A stretch of 64,000 nt of DNA from Pseudomonas siliginis (GTDB taxonomy: Bacteria > Pseudomonadota > Gammaproteobacteria > Pseudomonadales > Pseudomonadaceae): assembly GCF_019145195.1 (NCBI RefSeq), contig NZ_JAHSTW010000011.1, forward strand, positions 1 through 64,000. The letters run 5' to 3'. This document shows positions 36,157 through 45,110 of the stretch, piece by piece. Under the pieces are notes generated by a model. The model saw nothing but the letters and a program-made list of their open reading frames with translations, was not told the DNA's origin and did no database searches. Each line of letters opens with the position of its first letter. Position 1 is the stretch's first letter. Both the position numbers and the translations under genes were made by a program.

Positions 36157-36561
36157 TTACCAGCGGTTGCCACGGCCGTTGTAGTCACGGCGACCGCTGT
36201 GACGATCATAGTTGCCGCGACCGCGGTGGTCATTATCCCAACCGCCGCGACGGTGGCCGTCCCAGCGTCCGCGATCATTGCCGTGCCAGCGCCGGCTTTC
36301 GTAGTAACGCGGGGCCGGTTGGTAGTGCCGTGGCGCCTGGTAATAACGCGGTTGCTGGTAGTAACGCGGCGCTGGCTGGTAGTAGCGCGGCTGGGTGTAA
36401 TAGGTGCCGCCGCTGCGGTAATAGGAGCCGCCACCGCTGTAATAGGCCGGTGCGGGTGATGTGTAGACCTCTGACCTGTAGTAGCTGTCTCCATAGGAAT
36501 AAGGAACGCATCCGCCAAGGGAAAAAAGCATCACGGCAAGCAGTACGATTCGGCGATACAT
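36157..36561 (-). CDS. Tyr/Pro/Gly-rich lipoprotein
   Basis: A 134-residue putative lipoprotein: signal peptide MYRRIVLLAVMLFSLGGC with lipobox LGGC, then low-complexity sequence. The middle is built of repeated YYQPAPRYY/QQPRYYQAP units (about residues 45-90), and the end is rich in Gly, Arg, Asp and Asn (RGRWDGHRRGG). Similar proteins are annotated as hypothetical in many pseudomonads. An envelope or matrix location is likely, but the function is unknown. I chose the inner ATG because it gives the lipoprotein signal. Confidence 0.7.
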   Translation of the reverse strand: MYRRIVLLAVMLFSLGGCVPYSYGDSYYRSEVYTSPAPAYYSGGGSYYRSGGTYYTQPRYYQPAPRYYQQPRYYQAPRHYQPAPRYYESRRWHGNDRGRWDGHRRGGWDNDHRGRGNYDRHSGRRDYNGRGNRW

Positions 36562-36911
36562 GGCGGCCTCCTGGACCGCGGGTTGGCCATACCAGCGACG
36601 CTGGCAGGCGACCGTCAGCAATTGCGTGACTGTCGAAGAATCAGACAGCGATTTCAGAATCTGGTGCGTTCCTGCAACAAGTTGAAACAAGTGATTATGA
36701 AATCTTGTTTATCCGCAAAATCCGCGACCCGTGAAGCGTAACCGCGCTGCATGACGGTGCAACCACGCACCACCACGATGCGCCGTCGCTCGCCCCGCTC
36801 ACCTCGGCAATCCAGCAGATCCCCGCCGCAGAGGCCTCGGCCCGACTTGGCACGCCTCTCGCTTTAGCAAACCCGTGCAGGAGTCATCACAGGTTCGCGG
36901 CACCACAATTT
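36562..36911. other. spacer upstream of guanidine riboswitch
   Basis: This 350-base region between the divergent lipoprotein gene and the riboswitch holds no open frame I can support. The plus-strand promoter of the guanidine operon should lie near 36800-36910. No repeat or RNA gene is evident beyond the riboswitch that follows. Confidence 0.45.
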
Positions 36912-37018
36912 GCAATGGCTGACTAGGGTTCCGGCTCGCAAGCGCGAGTGGCTGGTCCGAGAGTTGGCGACCTCCAGTTGAGGTTACACGGCGGGACAAA
37001 AGCCCGGGAGACAAGCCA
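36912..37018 (+). promoter_or_regulatory. guanidine-I (ykkC) riboswitch
   Basis: The leader contains the invariant ykkC blocks in order: GACTAGGGTTCCGGC, a short hairpin (TCGCAAGCGCGA), GGCTGGTCCGAGAGTTGG, then a second hairpin, ACACGGCGGGACAAAAGCCCGGGAG. These are the conserved ligand-binding core of the guanidine-I class, which turns genes on when free guanidine binds. It ends about 58 bases before the start codon of the substrate-binding protein gene, so it controls the whole guanidine operon. The boundaries are approximate. Confidence 0.93.
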
Positions 37019-37075
37019 CCGTTCGCGGTGCCGCGTTGCCTTCCTGTCCGCCCTCGATCAACTGGAGAATCCGCA

Positions 37076-38143
37076 ATGATCCGACTACGTTTCCCCGCCC
37101 TGCTCGCCGCCGCCTTCGCCGCGCTCATCAGCACGCAATCTTCCGCCGCCCAGAAAGACCACTTCAGCGTGTGCTGGACGATCTACGCCGGCTGGATGCC
37201 ATGGGAATACGCCGGCAGCCAGGGCATCGTCGACAAATGGGCGAAGAAATACGGGATCAAGATCGACGTCGTGCAACTCAACGACTACGTCGAATCGATC
37301 AACCAGTACACCGCCGGCCAGTTCGACGGCTGCACCATGACCAACATGGATGCGCTGACCATTCCGGCTGCCGGTGGTGTCGACAGCACCGCGCTGATCG
37401 TCAGCGATTTCTCCAACGGCAACGACGGCATCGTGCTCAAAGGCGAAGGTAAAAAAGTCGCTGATCTGAAAGGCATGGACGTCAATCTGGTCGAGCTGTC
37501 GGTCTCCCATTACCTGCTGGCCCGGGCGCTGGACTCGGTGGACCTGACCGAGAAAGACCTGAAGGTGGTCAACACCTCCGACGCCGACATTGCCGCCGCG
37601 TTCAACACCGACGACGTCCACGCCGTGACCACCTGGAACCCGATGCTCTCGGATATCAAGGCCAAACCCGGCGTCACCGAAGTGTTCAATTCCAGCCAGA
37701 TTCCGGGCGAGATCATGGACATGATGGTGGTCAACAGCGCCACCCTCAAAGACAACCCGGCCCTGGGCAAAGCGCTGACTGGCGCGTGGTTCGAAGTGGT
37801 CGCTTTGATGAACGCAAAAAATGCCGCGAGCAAAGCGGCGCTGGAGCACATGGCCAAGGCCTCGGGTACTGATCTCGCCGGCTTCCAGGCGCAACTGGAC
37901 ACCACAAAACTGTTCGCCACGCCAAGCGAAGCGCTGAATTTTGCCACCAGCAAACAACTGCCGGACACCATGCGCAAGGTCGCCGAGTTCTCCTTCGAGC
38001 ACGGCCTGCTCGGCGAAGGCGCGAAAGACCCGAGCGCGGTCGGCATGTCTTTCGCCAACGGCGTGACCAGCGGCGACACAGCCAATCTCAAGCTGCGTTT
38101 CGATCCGACCTACGTGCAGATGGCCGCCGACGCCAAGCTGTAA
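37076..38143 (+). CDS. guanidine/urea-type ABC transporter substrate-binding protein
   Basis: A 355-residue periplasmic binding protein of the NMT1/TauA-like fold with signal peptide MIRLRFPALLAAAFAALISTQSSA. It is annotated in relatives as a urea carboxylase-linked binding protein. The N-terminal CWTIYAGWMPWEYAGSQGIVDKW and the conserved DGCTMTNMDALTIPA pattern are typical. Its position directly behind the guanidine-I riboswitch and before permease, ATPase and the carboxylase genes makes guanidine, or a guanidine derivative, the likely cargo; the ligand is inferred. Confidence 0.88.
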   Translation: MIRLRFPALLAAAFAALISTQSSAAQKDHFSVCWTIYAGWMPWEYAGSQGIVDKWAKKYGIKIDVVQLNDYVESINQYTAGQFDGCTMTNMDALTIPAAGGVDSTALIVSDFSNGNDGIVLKGEGKKVADLKGMDVNLVELSVSHYLLARALDSVDLTEKDLKVVNTSDADIAAAFNTDDVHAVTTWNPMLSDIKAKPGVTEVFNSSQIPGEIMDMMVVNSATLKDNPALGKALTGAWFEVVALMNAKNAASKAALEHMAKASGTDLAGFQAQLDTTKLFATPSEALNFATSKQLPDTMRKVAEFSFEHGLLGEGAKDPSAVGMSFANGVTSGDTANLKLRFDPTYVQMAADAKL

Positions 38144-38161
38144 GCCACGGAGGATTTGGCC

Positions 38162-38977
38162 ATGCGCCTGATCAATCGCCACCCCGATCGCCCGAGCCGC
38201 CTGTTGTTGGTGATCCTGCCGTTCGCGCTGGTGCTGTTCGCCTACTTCACAGGCTCGGCCGAGCGCTTGGCGGACAACCCCAACGACAAACTGCTGCCCA
38301 GCGCCGTGCAGATGAGCGACGCGGTAAAACGCCTGGCCTTCAACGCCGACAGCCGCACCGGTGAATACCTGTTGTGGCAAGACACTGCGTCGAGTCTGCG
38401 GCGCTTGGCCATCGGCCTCGGCATCGCGGCGCTGGCGGGTCTTTGCCTCGGTATTGCGGCGGGCACCCTGCCGCTGTTCGGCGCGCCGTTGTCGCCGCTG
38501 CTGACGGTGCTGTCGATGGTGCCGCCGCTGGCGATCCTGCCGATTCTGTTCATCGTCTTCGGCCTGGGCGAGTTATCGAAAGTCATGCTGATCGTCATCG
38601 GCATCACCCCGGCGCTGGCCCGAGATCTGGAACAGCGTGCCCGCGACATTCCGGTCGAACTGCTGATCAAGGCGCAGACCCTCGGCGCCTCGACCTGGAC
38701 GCTGATGCTGCGCGTGGTCTTGCCGCAGCTGTTGCCGCGCTTGCTGATCTCGCTGCGCTTGATGCTCGGTTCGGCGTGGCTGTTCCTGATTGCCGCCGAA
38801 GCGATCGCCTCCACCGATGGCCTCGGCTATCGGATCTTTCTGGTGCGGCGCTACCTGGCCATGGACGTGATCCTGCCCTACGTGGTGTGGATCACCCTGC
38901 TCGCCTGGCTGATGGACTGGGGCTTGAAACAGCTGACCCAGCGCGCTTTCCCTTGGTACGAGGGAGCGGCGAAATGA
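38162..38977 (+). CDS. ABC transporter permease, guanidine operon
   Basis: A 271-residue inner-membrane permease with six hydrophobic segments, including LLLVILPFALVLFAYF, IGLGIAALAGLCLGIAAGT and LLTVLSMVPPLAILPILFIVFGLG. The cytoplasmic coupling motif EAA-like region (QTLGASTWTLMLRVVLPQLLPRL) binds the ATPase. It is the SsuC/TauC type. A TTG six bases upstream could also serve as start. Its end overlaps the ATPase start (ATGA), tying the two together. Confidence 0.87.
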   Translation: MRLINRHPDRPSRLLLVILPFALVLFAYFTGSAERLADNPNDKLLPSAVQMSDAVKRLAFNADSRTGEYLLWQDTASSLRRLAIGLGIAALAGLCLGIAAGTLPLFGAPLSPLLTVLSMVPPLAILPILFIVFGLGELSKVMLIVIGITPALARDLEQRARDIPVELLIKAQTLGASTWTLMLRVVLPQLLPRLLISLRLMLGSAWLFLIAAEAIASTDGLGYRIFLVRRYLAMDVILPYVVWITLLAWLMDWGLKQLTQRAFPWYEGAAK

Positions 38978-39762
38978 GCTTCATCACAGTAAAGAACGTC
39001 TGGCAGCAGTACGCCGATCAAGTGGTTCTGGAAGGCTTGAACCTGAGCGTCAACGAAGGCGAGTTCTGCACCTTGGTCGGCGCCTCCGGTTGCGGCAAAT
39101 CGACCTTCCTGCGCCTGCTGCTCGGCCAGGAAAGCGCCAGTCGCGGGGAGATTCTGCTCGACGGCCAGCCCTTGGCCAGCGAGCCGGATGCCAGCCGTGG
39201 CGTGGTCTTTCAACGCTACTCGGTGTTCCCGCACCTGAGCGTGCTCGACAACGTCGCCCTCGGTCTCGAATTGCCGCGCGCGCCCTTGCTTGGCCGGCTG
39301 TTCGGCAGCGCCAAACGCGAGGCGCGCGAACAGGCTGCAGCACTGCTGAGCAAAGTCGGCCTAGGCCATGCGCTGGACAAGTACCCGGCACAGCTGTCCG
39401 GCGGCATGCAGCAACGCTTGGCCATCGCTCAGGCGCTGATCATGAAGCCGCGCGTGTTGTTGCTCGACGAGCCGTTCGGCGCGCTCGATCCGGGCATTCG
39501 CAAAGACATGCATGCGCTGCTGCTGGAGCTGTGGCGCGAGACGCAACTGACGGTGTTCATGGTCACCCACGACCTGTCCGAGGGCTTCAGCCTCGGCACG
39601 CGCCTGCTGGTGTTCGACAAGGTGCGCCTCGACCCGCACGCCCCCGGCGCCTATGGCGCCCGCATCACCTACGACATCCCGTTGAACAGCGACCGCCGCG
39701 CCCAGCGCGCCGCCGTCGAGGCCCTGCCGCTGCCGCTGGCGGGCACCCTTCGCACTGCTTGA
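38974..39762 (+). CDS. ABC transporter ATPase, guanidine operon
   Basis: A 262-residue nucleotide-binding subunit. Walker A is GASGCGKST (near residue 38), the signature is LSGGMQQRLAIAQAL, Walker B is LLLDEPFGALDP, and the H loop is VTHDLSEG. The ATG overlaps the permease stop. It belongs to the nitrate/taurine/sulfonate-type importer group, matching the preceding permease and binding protein, and powers uptake of the operon's substrate. Confidence 0.92.
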   Translation: MSFITVKNVWQQYADQVVLEGLNLSVNEGEFCTLVGASGCGKSTFLRLLLGQESASRGEILLDGQPLASEPDASRGVVFQRYSVFPHLSVLDNVALGLELPRAPLLGRLFGSAKREAREQAAALLSKVGLGHALDKYPAQLSGGMQQRLAIAQALIMKPRVLLLDEPFGALDPGIRKDMHALLLELWRETQLTVFMVTHDLSEGFSLGTRLLVFDKVRLDPHAPGAYGARITYDIPLNSDRRAQRAAVEALPLPLAGTLRTA

Positions 39763-39775
39763 GAGGACTGCTCCA

Positions 39776-40501
39776 ATGACTGATTCAATCCAACTCTTTC
39801 CACCCTTTGCTGAAGAACTGCTGCCCGGCGGCGGCCACCGTTCGTTCGTGCTCAAGCGCGGCCAATTGCTGCGCCTGACCGACCTGCGCGGCGGCGCCAA
39901 TGTCAGCCTGACCTTGCTCAATGCCAATGAAAAAACCGAGCGGCTGAACCTGCCCGACAGCCTCAAATGCCAACACACCGCCAAGCTCACTGCCGGCCAC
40001 TGCCTGTACTCGGACATGGGCCGCGTACTCGCCGCGATCACCGCCGACACCTGCGGTTGGAGCGACAGCCTCGGCGGTGTGCTTTGCGCACAGGAAGTCG
40101 CCGAAAAGTACGGTCAGGGCCGCTATCAGGAACTGCGCAACGGCTTCTTTCGCAACGGCACCGACAACCTGCTGGTGGAACTCGGCAAGTGGGGCCTGGG
40201 CCTGTCCGACTTGCTGATGACCCTCAATCTGTTCAGCCGCGTGAGCGTCGATGAGGCCGGGCGTTTCCACTTCGTCGAAGGCAACTCGAAGGCCGGTGAC
40301 TACATCGAGTTGTACGCGCCGATGGACACCCTGGTGGTGCTCACCGCCTTGCAACATCCGATGGACCCGTCCCCCGAATACGCCCCGAAACCCTTGAAGC
40401 TGAGCTGGATGAACGCCGACGCCAGCGTCGCCGAACACTGCCGCACTTCGCGCCCGGAAAACGAGCGCGGCTTCATCAACACCGACCGTTTGTTCGCCTG
40501 A
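39776..40501 (+). CDS. DUF1989 urea carboxylase-associated protein, larger (carboxyguanidine deiminase subunit)
   Basis: A 241-residue member of the DUF1989 family found beside urea/guanidine carboxylases. In guanidine-degrading bacteria two such proteins form a carboxyguanidine deiminase (CgdA and CgdB) that converts carboxyguanidine to allophanate. The family pattern LRLTDLRGGANVSLTLLN, SDMGRVLAAITADTCGWSD and later NFM-like residues are present. It sits between the ABC transporter and its shorter partner. Which subunit letter applies I cannot say; metal-binding residues need structural comparison. Confidence 0.85.
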   Translation: MTDSIQLFPPFAEELLPGGGHRSFVLKRGQLLRLTDLRGGANVSLTLLNANEKTERLNLPDSLKCQHTAKLTAGHCLYSDMGRVLAAITADTCGWSDSLGGVLCAQEVAEKYGQGRYQELRNGFFRNGTDNLLVELGKWGLGLSDLLMTLNLFSRVSVDEAGRFHFVEGNSKAGDYIELYAPMDTLVVLTALQHPMDPSPEYAPKPLKLSWMNADASVAEHCRTSRPENERGFINTDRLFA

Positions 40502-40512
40502 GGATCGCTGCC

Positions 40513-41154
40513 ATGTCACTCGCAATCGCCACTTCGCACAAGCAAGCCGACAGCGCGATCTACCGCGCGACCATTCCCGCCGGCGAGCCCTGGCTGATGG
40601 AAGTCAAGGCCGGGCAGACCCTGCGCATCCTCGATCTGGAAGGCAATCAGGCCGTCGACACTTTGTTTTACAGCCTCGCCAACCCCAAGGAACGCTACGA
40701 CGTGCAACGCACCTTGCGCCGGCAGAACAGCGTCTACCTGAGCACCGGCAGCGTGCTGTATTCCAACCTCGGCCAGCCGATGCTGACCATCGTTGCCGAC
40801 ACCTGCGGGCGCCACGACACCCTCGGCGGCGCCTGCGCGCAAGAGAGCAACACCGTGCGCTACGCCCTGGAAAAACGCTACATGCACAGCTGCCGCGACA
40901 ACTACCTGCGCGCCTGCGCCCACGACGGCCGATTGAGCAAAGGTGACATCGGGCCGAACATCAATTTTTTCATGAACGTGCCAGTGACGGCGGACGGCGG
41001 GCTGACGTTCGAGGACGGTATTTCCGCGCCGGGCAAGTACGTTGATTTGCGCGCGGAGATGGACGTCATCGTGCTGATTTCCAACTGCCCGCAGCTGAAC
41101 AATCCATGCAATGCCTACAACCCGACCCCGGCGGAGTTGCTGGTATGGAACTGA
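40513..41154 (+). CDS. DUF1989 urea carboxylase-associated protein, smaller (carboxyguanidine deiminase subunit)
   Basis: A 213-residue DUF1989 protein, the second of the pair. Conserved stretches include MEVKAGQTLRILDLEGNQAVDTLFY, ADTCGRHDTLGGACAQESNTVRY, NINFFMNVPVTADGGLTFEDG and a C-terminal NCPQLNNPCNAYNPTP with clustered cysteines and asparagines that may bind metal. With the previous gene it likely forms the heterodimeric deiminase that feeds allophanate hydrolase. It starts eleven bases after the previous stop. Confidence 0.87.
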   Translation: MSLAIATSHKQADSAIYRATIPAGEPWLMEVKAGQTLRILDLEGNQAVDTLFYSLANPKERYDVQRTLRRQNSVYLSTGSVLYSNLGQPMLTIVADTCGRHDTLGGACAQESNTVRYALEKRYMHSCRDNYLRACAHDGRLSKGDIGPNINFFMNVPVTADGGLTFEDGISAPGKYVDLRAEMDVIVLISNCPQLNNPCNAYNPTPAELLVWN

Positions 41155-41239
41155 CCATCAGCCGTTTACGCCGTTGGCTTTTTGCCCTGTGCCAGGCGCG
41201 TTCCGGGCAGTGCCTGAAATCCACCAGACAACCCTAACC

Positions 41240-41333
41240 CCTGTGGGAGCGAGCCTGCTCGCGAATGCGCCGTGTCATTCAGCATTGATGTGGCTGATCC
41301 ACCGCCTTCGCGAGCAGGCTCGCTCCCACAGGG
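41240..41333. repeat. REP doublet (REPIN) between the deiminase and carboxylase genes
   Basis: Two inverted REP copies (GTGGGAGCGAGCCTGCTCGC and its complement) with a 42-base spacer, lying in the gap between the second DUF1989 gene and the carboxylase. The operon is otherwise tightly packed, so this insertion enlarges a normally short gap and could form a hairpin that affects downstream mRNA. Confidence 0.9.
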
Positions 41334-41437
41334 TGTTTGTGGTGGGTTTGAGTGAAGTGTGTTTTTTCCATCCGGGACGGCCCGGATGTCTGCCGAAAAA
41401 CAGCGGGACGGCCCGCTCCCCCTTCAGGGGTTATGCC

Positions 41438-44400
41438 ATGTTCGAAAAAATCCTCATCGCCAACCGTGGCGCGATTGCCTGTCGCATCCTGCGCACGATC
41501 AACGTGCTGAAGGCACAAAGCGTCGCCGTGTACTCAGAAGCCGATGCTGCCAGCCTGCACATCTCCCAGGCCGCTGAAGCGCACAGCCTCGGCGAAGGCG
41601 CGGCGTCGGCGACGTATCTGGCCGTCGATAAAATCCTCGCTATCGCCAAACAAAGCGGCGCCACGGCGATTCATCCCGGCTACGGATTTCTCTCCGAGAA
41701 CGCAGCGTTCGCCGAAGCCTGCGAAGCGCAGGGCATCGCCTTCATCGGGCCGACGCCGGAGCAATTGCGGGTATTCGGCCTCAAGCACACTGCTCGCGCG
41801 TTGGCCAAACAGCATGGCGTACCCATGCTCGAAGGCACCGACCTGCTCGACAGCCTCGATTGCGCGCTGAGTGCCGCCGAACAGGTCGGCTACCCGGTGA
41901 TGCTGAAAAGCACCGCTGGCGGCGGTGGCATCGGCATGCGCGTATGCCGCAGCGCGAGCGAATTGAGCGAGTCGTTCGAAGCGGTGAAACGCCTCGGTCA
42001 GAACAACTTCAGCGACGCTGGGGTGTTCATCGAGAAGTACATCGAACGCGCGCGGCATCTGGAAGTGCAGGTGTTCGGCGACGGCTGCGGTGAAGTCATC
42101 GCTCTCGGCGTGCGCGACTGTTCAGTGCAGCGGCGCAACCAGAAAGTCCTCGAAGAAACCCCGGCGCCAAACCTGCCAGAAGGCATGGCCGATGAGCTGT
42201 GCGCAGCGGCGATCAAACTGGCGCAAGCGGTGAATTACCGCAGCGCCGGCACCGTCGAATTCGTCTTCGACAGCGAAGCCCAGCGCTTCTATTTTCTCGA
42301 AGTGAACACGCGCTTGCAGGTCGAGCACGGCGTTACCGAACAGGTGTGGGACGTGGACCTGGTGCGCTGGATGATCGAGCTGGCCGCTGGTGATCTGCCG
42401 CCGCTGAACGAGTTGTATCAAGGCCTGGAACCGCAGGGCCATGCGATTCAGGCACGTCTGTATGCGGAAGATCCGGGGCGTGATTTCCAGCCGAGCCCGG
42501 GCCTGCTGACCGCTGTGCAGTTTCCGCCCGCCAACGGCGTTGAGTTGCGTATCGACACCTGGGTCGAGGCCGGCGTGGAAATCCCGCCGTATTTCGATCC
42601 GATGATTGCCAAGCTCATCGCTTGGGCGCCGAGCCGCGAACAGGCTCGCGCCGAACTCCATCAGGCATTGGGCGATAGCCTGCTGTATGGCGTGGAAACC
42701 AACCGCGATTACCTGCGCCAGATTCTGCTCGATGCTCCATTCGCCAGCGGCCAGCCGTGGACCCGTTGCCTGGAAAATCTGCTGTATCACGCCAATACCT
42801 TCGAAGTGCTCAGCGCCGGCACGCAAACCAGCGTGCAGGACTATCCCGGCCGCCTCGGCTATTGGGCCGTCGGCGTGCCTCCGTCGGGGCCGATGGACAG
42901 CCGAGCACTGCGTCTGGGTAATCGCCTGCTCGGCAATGAACAAGGCGCAGCCGCGCTGGAAATCACCATGAGCGGGCCGATCCTGCGCTTCAATTGTGAC
43001 GCGGTGGTCGCGGTGACCGGCGCGCCGATTGCCTTGACCCTTGACGCTGAACCGGTGCCGATGAACACCGCGCTGCTGATTCCGGCCGGCGCGACATTGC
43101 AACTGGGCAGCATCAGCGGCGCCGGCGCGCGCAGCTATCTGTGCCTGCGCGGCGGCGTGCAAGTGCCGGATTATCTGGGCAGCAAAAGTACCTTCACTCT
43201 CGGCCAGTTCGGCGGGCATGGCGGTCGCGCGTTGAGGGCCGGTGATGTGTTGCATGTGCCGGCATTGACCGAGCGCAGCGCCGGCCAGCAAATGGCCGAA
43301 CAGCTCATCACTGCGCTGCCGAGCGTGCGCCAGATCCGGGTGATCTACGGCCCGCACGGCGCCCCGGAATACTTCAGCGGAAACTACATCACCACGTTCT
43401 TCGCGACCCAGTGGGAAGTGCACTTCAACTCCAGCCGCACCGGCGTGCGCCTGATCGGACCGAAGCCTGAGTGGGTGCGTGAGGATGGCGGTGAAGCGGG
43501 TCTGCACCCGTCGAACATCCATGACAATCCGTATGCGATTGGTGCGGTGGACTTCACTGGCGACATGCCGGTAATTCTCGGCCCGGATGGCCCGAGCCTG
43601 GGTGGGTTTGTCTGCCCGGTGACGGTGATTGAGGCGGATCTGTGGCAGCTGGGGCAGCTCAAGGCCGGCGATAAAATTCAGTTCATTCCCGTCGACCTCA
43701 AGACCGCCCGCGATCTCGCCCTGAAATGGGATTCCCCCTGTGGGAGCGAGCCTGCTCGCGAAAGCGTCGCCCCAGACAAATCGATATTGACTGACACGGC
43801 CTCTTCGCGAGCAGGCTCGCTCCCACAGGGTTTGGTGTCGCCTGTGGTGTTGGCGTTGGGCCAAGGCGATCAGCGACTTGTTGCACGGGTTTCTGGTGAC
43901 ACTCATCTACTGCTGGAAATCGGCGCGCCGGAGCTTGATCTGGTCCTGCGCTTTCGCGCCCACGCGTTGATGCAGGCGCTGGAAAGCCAAGCCCTGCATG
44001 GGGTGATCGACCTCACCCCGGGCATTCGCTCGCTGCAAGTGCACTACCAGCCCGAGCAACTGCCGCTGGCCGATCTGCTCGGCATCATCGCCGGCGAATG
44101 GGACGCGGTGTGCGCCGCCAAGGACTTGCAAGTGCCGTCGCGCATCGTGCACTTGCCGCTGTCGTGGGACGACCCGGCCTGTCAGTTGGCGATCGAGAAA
44201 TACATGACCACCGTGCGCAAGGACGCACCGTGGTGCCCGAGCAATCTGGAGTTCATCCGGCGCATCAACGACCTGCCGAATCTCGACGAAGTGCAGCGCA
44301 CGGTGTTCGATGCGAGTTATCTGGTGATGGGCCTTGGCGACGTTTACCTCGGCGCGCCGGTGGCCACGCCGCTCGACCCGCGTCATCGTCTGGTGACCAC

Positions 44401-45085
44401 CAAGTACAACCCGGCACGCACCTGGACCGCCGAGAATTCGGTCGGCATCGGCGGCGCCTACATGTGCGTGTACGGCATGGAAGGCCCGGGCGGTTATCAG
44501 TTTGTCGGGCGCACCCTGCAGATGTGGAATCGCTATCGCGAAGTCGCCGCGTTCGACGGCAAACCGTGGCTGCTGCGCTTCTTCGATCAGATCCGCTTCT
44601 ACCCGGTCAGCGCCGAAGAACTGCTGCGCATTCGCCGCGATTTCCCGTTGGGGCGCTTCGATCTGAACATCGAACGCAGCCAGCTCAACCTCGCCGACTA
44701 TCAGGCATTTCTCAGTCAGCAAGCCGAGGGCATCAGCGCTTTTCGTGCGCAGCAACAGGGCGCGTTCAAGGCTGAACGCGAGCGCTGGATCGCCAGTGGC
44801 CAGGCGCATTTCGACAGCGAAGAAGCCGTGCCTGACGCCAGCGAAGAAGCACCGCTGCAAAGCGGTGAACACAGCGTCGACAGCCACATCGCCGGCAATC
44901 TCTGGCAGGTGCAGGTCGAGACCGGCCAGCGCGTCGCGGCGGGCGATGTGCTGGTGATTCTCGAGTCGATGAAGATGGAAATCCCTGTGCTCGCGCCGCT
45001 GGCCGGTGTGGTGCGAGAGATCCGCGTGCAACCCGGTTCGGCGGTGCGTGCCGGACAACGGGTGGTGGTGCTGGAACTCGACTGA
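41438..45085 (+). CDS. biotin-dependent guanidine (urea) carboxylase with in-frame REP insertion
   Basis: A 1215-residue multidomain enzyme: biotin carboxylase (1-450, with MFEKILIANRGAIACR, GGGGIGMR, EVNTRLQVEH), carboxyltransferase A/B half (about 460-760), C/D half (about 800-1090) and biotinyl domain (ESMKMEI, biotinylated lysine near 1177). Riboswitch and partners favour guanidine over urea as substrate. In the motif VGRTLQMWNRY residue 1031 is Asn, where urea-type enzymes, as I recall, carry Asp. Residues 767-797 are encoded by a complete REP doublet lying exactly between the two carboxyltransferase halves. The ATG has weak purine-rich sequence upstream; larger upstream frames run through the REP repeat and are rejected. 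Confidence 0.95.
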   Translation: MFEKILIANRGAIACRILRTINVLKAQSVAVYSEADAASLHISQAAEAHSLGEGAASATYLAVDKILAIAKQSGATAIHPGYGFLSENAAFAEACEAQGIAFIGPTPEQLRVFGLKHTARALAKQHGVPMLEGTDLLDSLDCALSAAEQVGYPVMLKSTAGGGGIGMRVCRSASELSESFEAVKRLGQNNFSDAGVFIEKYIERARHLEVQVFGDGCGEVIALGVRDCSVQRRNQKVLEETPAPNLPEGMADELCAAAIKLAQAVNYRSAGTVEFVFDSEAQRFYFLEVNTRLQVEHGVTEQVWDVDLVRWMIELAAGDLPPLNELYQGLEPQGHAIQARLYAEDPGRDFQPSPGLLTAVQFPPANGVELRIDTWVEAGVEIPPYFDPMIAKLIAWAPSREQARAELHQALGDSLLYGVETNRDYLRQILLDAPFASGQPWTRCLENLLYHANTFEVLSAGTQTSVQDYPGRLGYWAVGVPPSGPMDSRALRLGNRLLGNEQGAAALEITMSGPILRFNCDAVVAVTGAPIALTLDAEPVPMNTALLIPAGATLQLGSISGAGARSYLCLRGGVQVPDYLGSKSTFTLGQFGGHGGRALRAGDVLHVPALTERSAGQQMAEQLITALPSVRQIRVIYGPHGAPEYFSGNYITTFFATQWEVHFNSSRTGVRLIGPKPEWVREDGGEAGLHPSNIHDNPYAIGAVDFTGDMPVILGPDGPSLGGFVCPVTVIEADLWQLGQLKAGDKIQFIPVDLKTARDLALKWDSPCGSEPARESVAPDKSILTDTASSRAGSLPQGLVSPVVLALGQGDQRLVARVSGDTHLLLEIGAPELDLVLRFRAHALMQALESQALHGVIDLTPGIRSLQVHYQPEQLPLADLLGIIAGEWDAVCAAKDLQVPSRIVHLPLSWDDPACQLAIEKYMTTVRKDAPWCPSNLEFIRRINDLPNLDEVQRTVFDASYLVMGLGDVYLGAPVATPLDPRHRLVTTKYNPARTWTAENSVGIGGAYMCVYGMEGPGGYQFVGRTLQMWNRYREVAAFDGKPWLLRFFDQIRFYPVSAEELLRIRRDFPLGRFDLNIERSQLNLADYQAFLSQQAEGISAFRAQQQGAFKAERERWIASGQAHFDSEEAVPDASEEAPLQSGEHSVDSHIAGNLWQVQVETGQRVAAGDVLVILESMKMEIPVLAPLAGVVREIRVQPGSAVRAGQRVVVLELD
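43737..43829. repeat. REP doublet (REPIN) inside the carboxylase coding sequence
   Basis: CCTGTGGGAGCGAGCCTGCT and its inverted copy, each with the GCGAGC palindrome, with 41 bases between. The unit is 93 bases, exactly 31 codons, and the carboxylase frame reads through it without a stop; the two other forward frames are each closed by a TGA in the spacer. It encodes a linker rich in Ser, Glu, Ala, Pro and Arg. Confidence 0.93.
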
Positions 45086-45110
45086 AGCCATTTTTTATAA
45101 GGATCAACCG

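Noticed and set aside
42122..43906. Long open frame on the minus strand opposite the carboxylase
   Set aside because: High-GC Pseudomonas genes commonly leave long antisense frames open; this one has biased, Arg/Gln/His-rich composition, no ribosome site and no family features.
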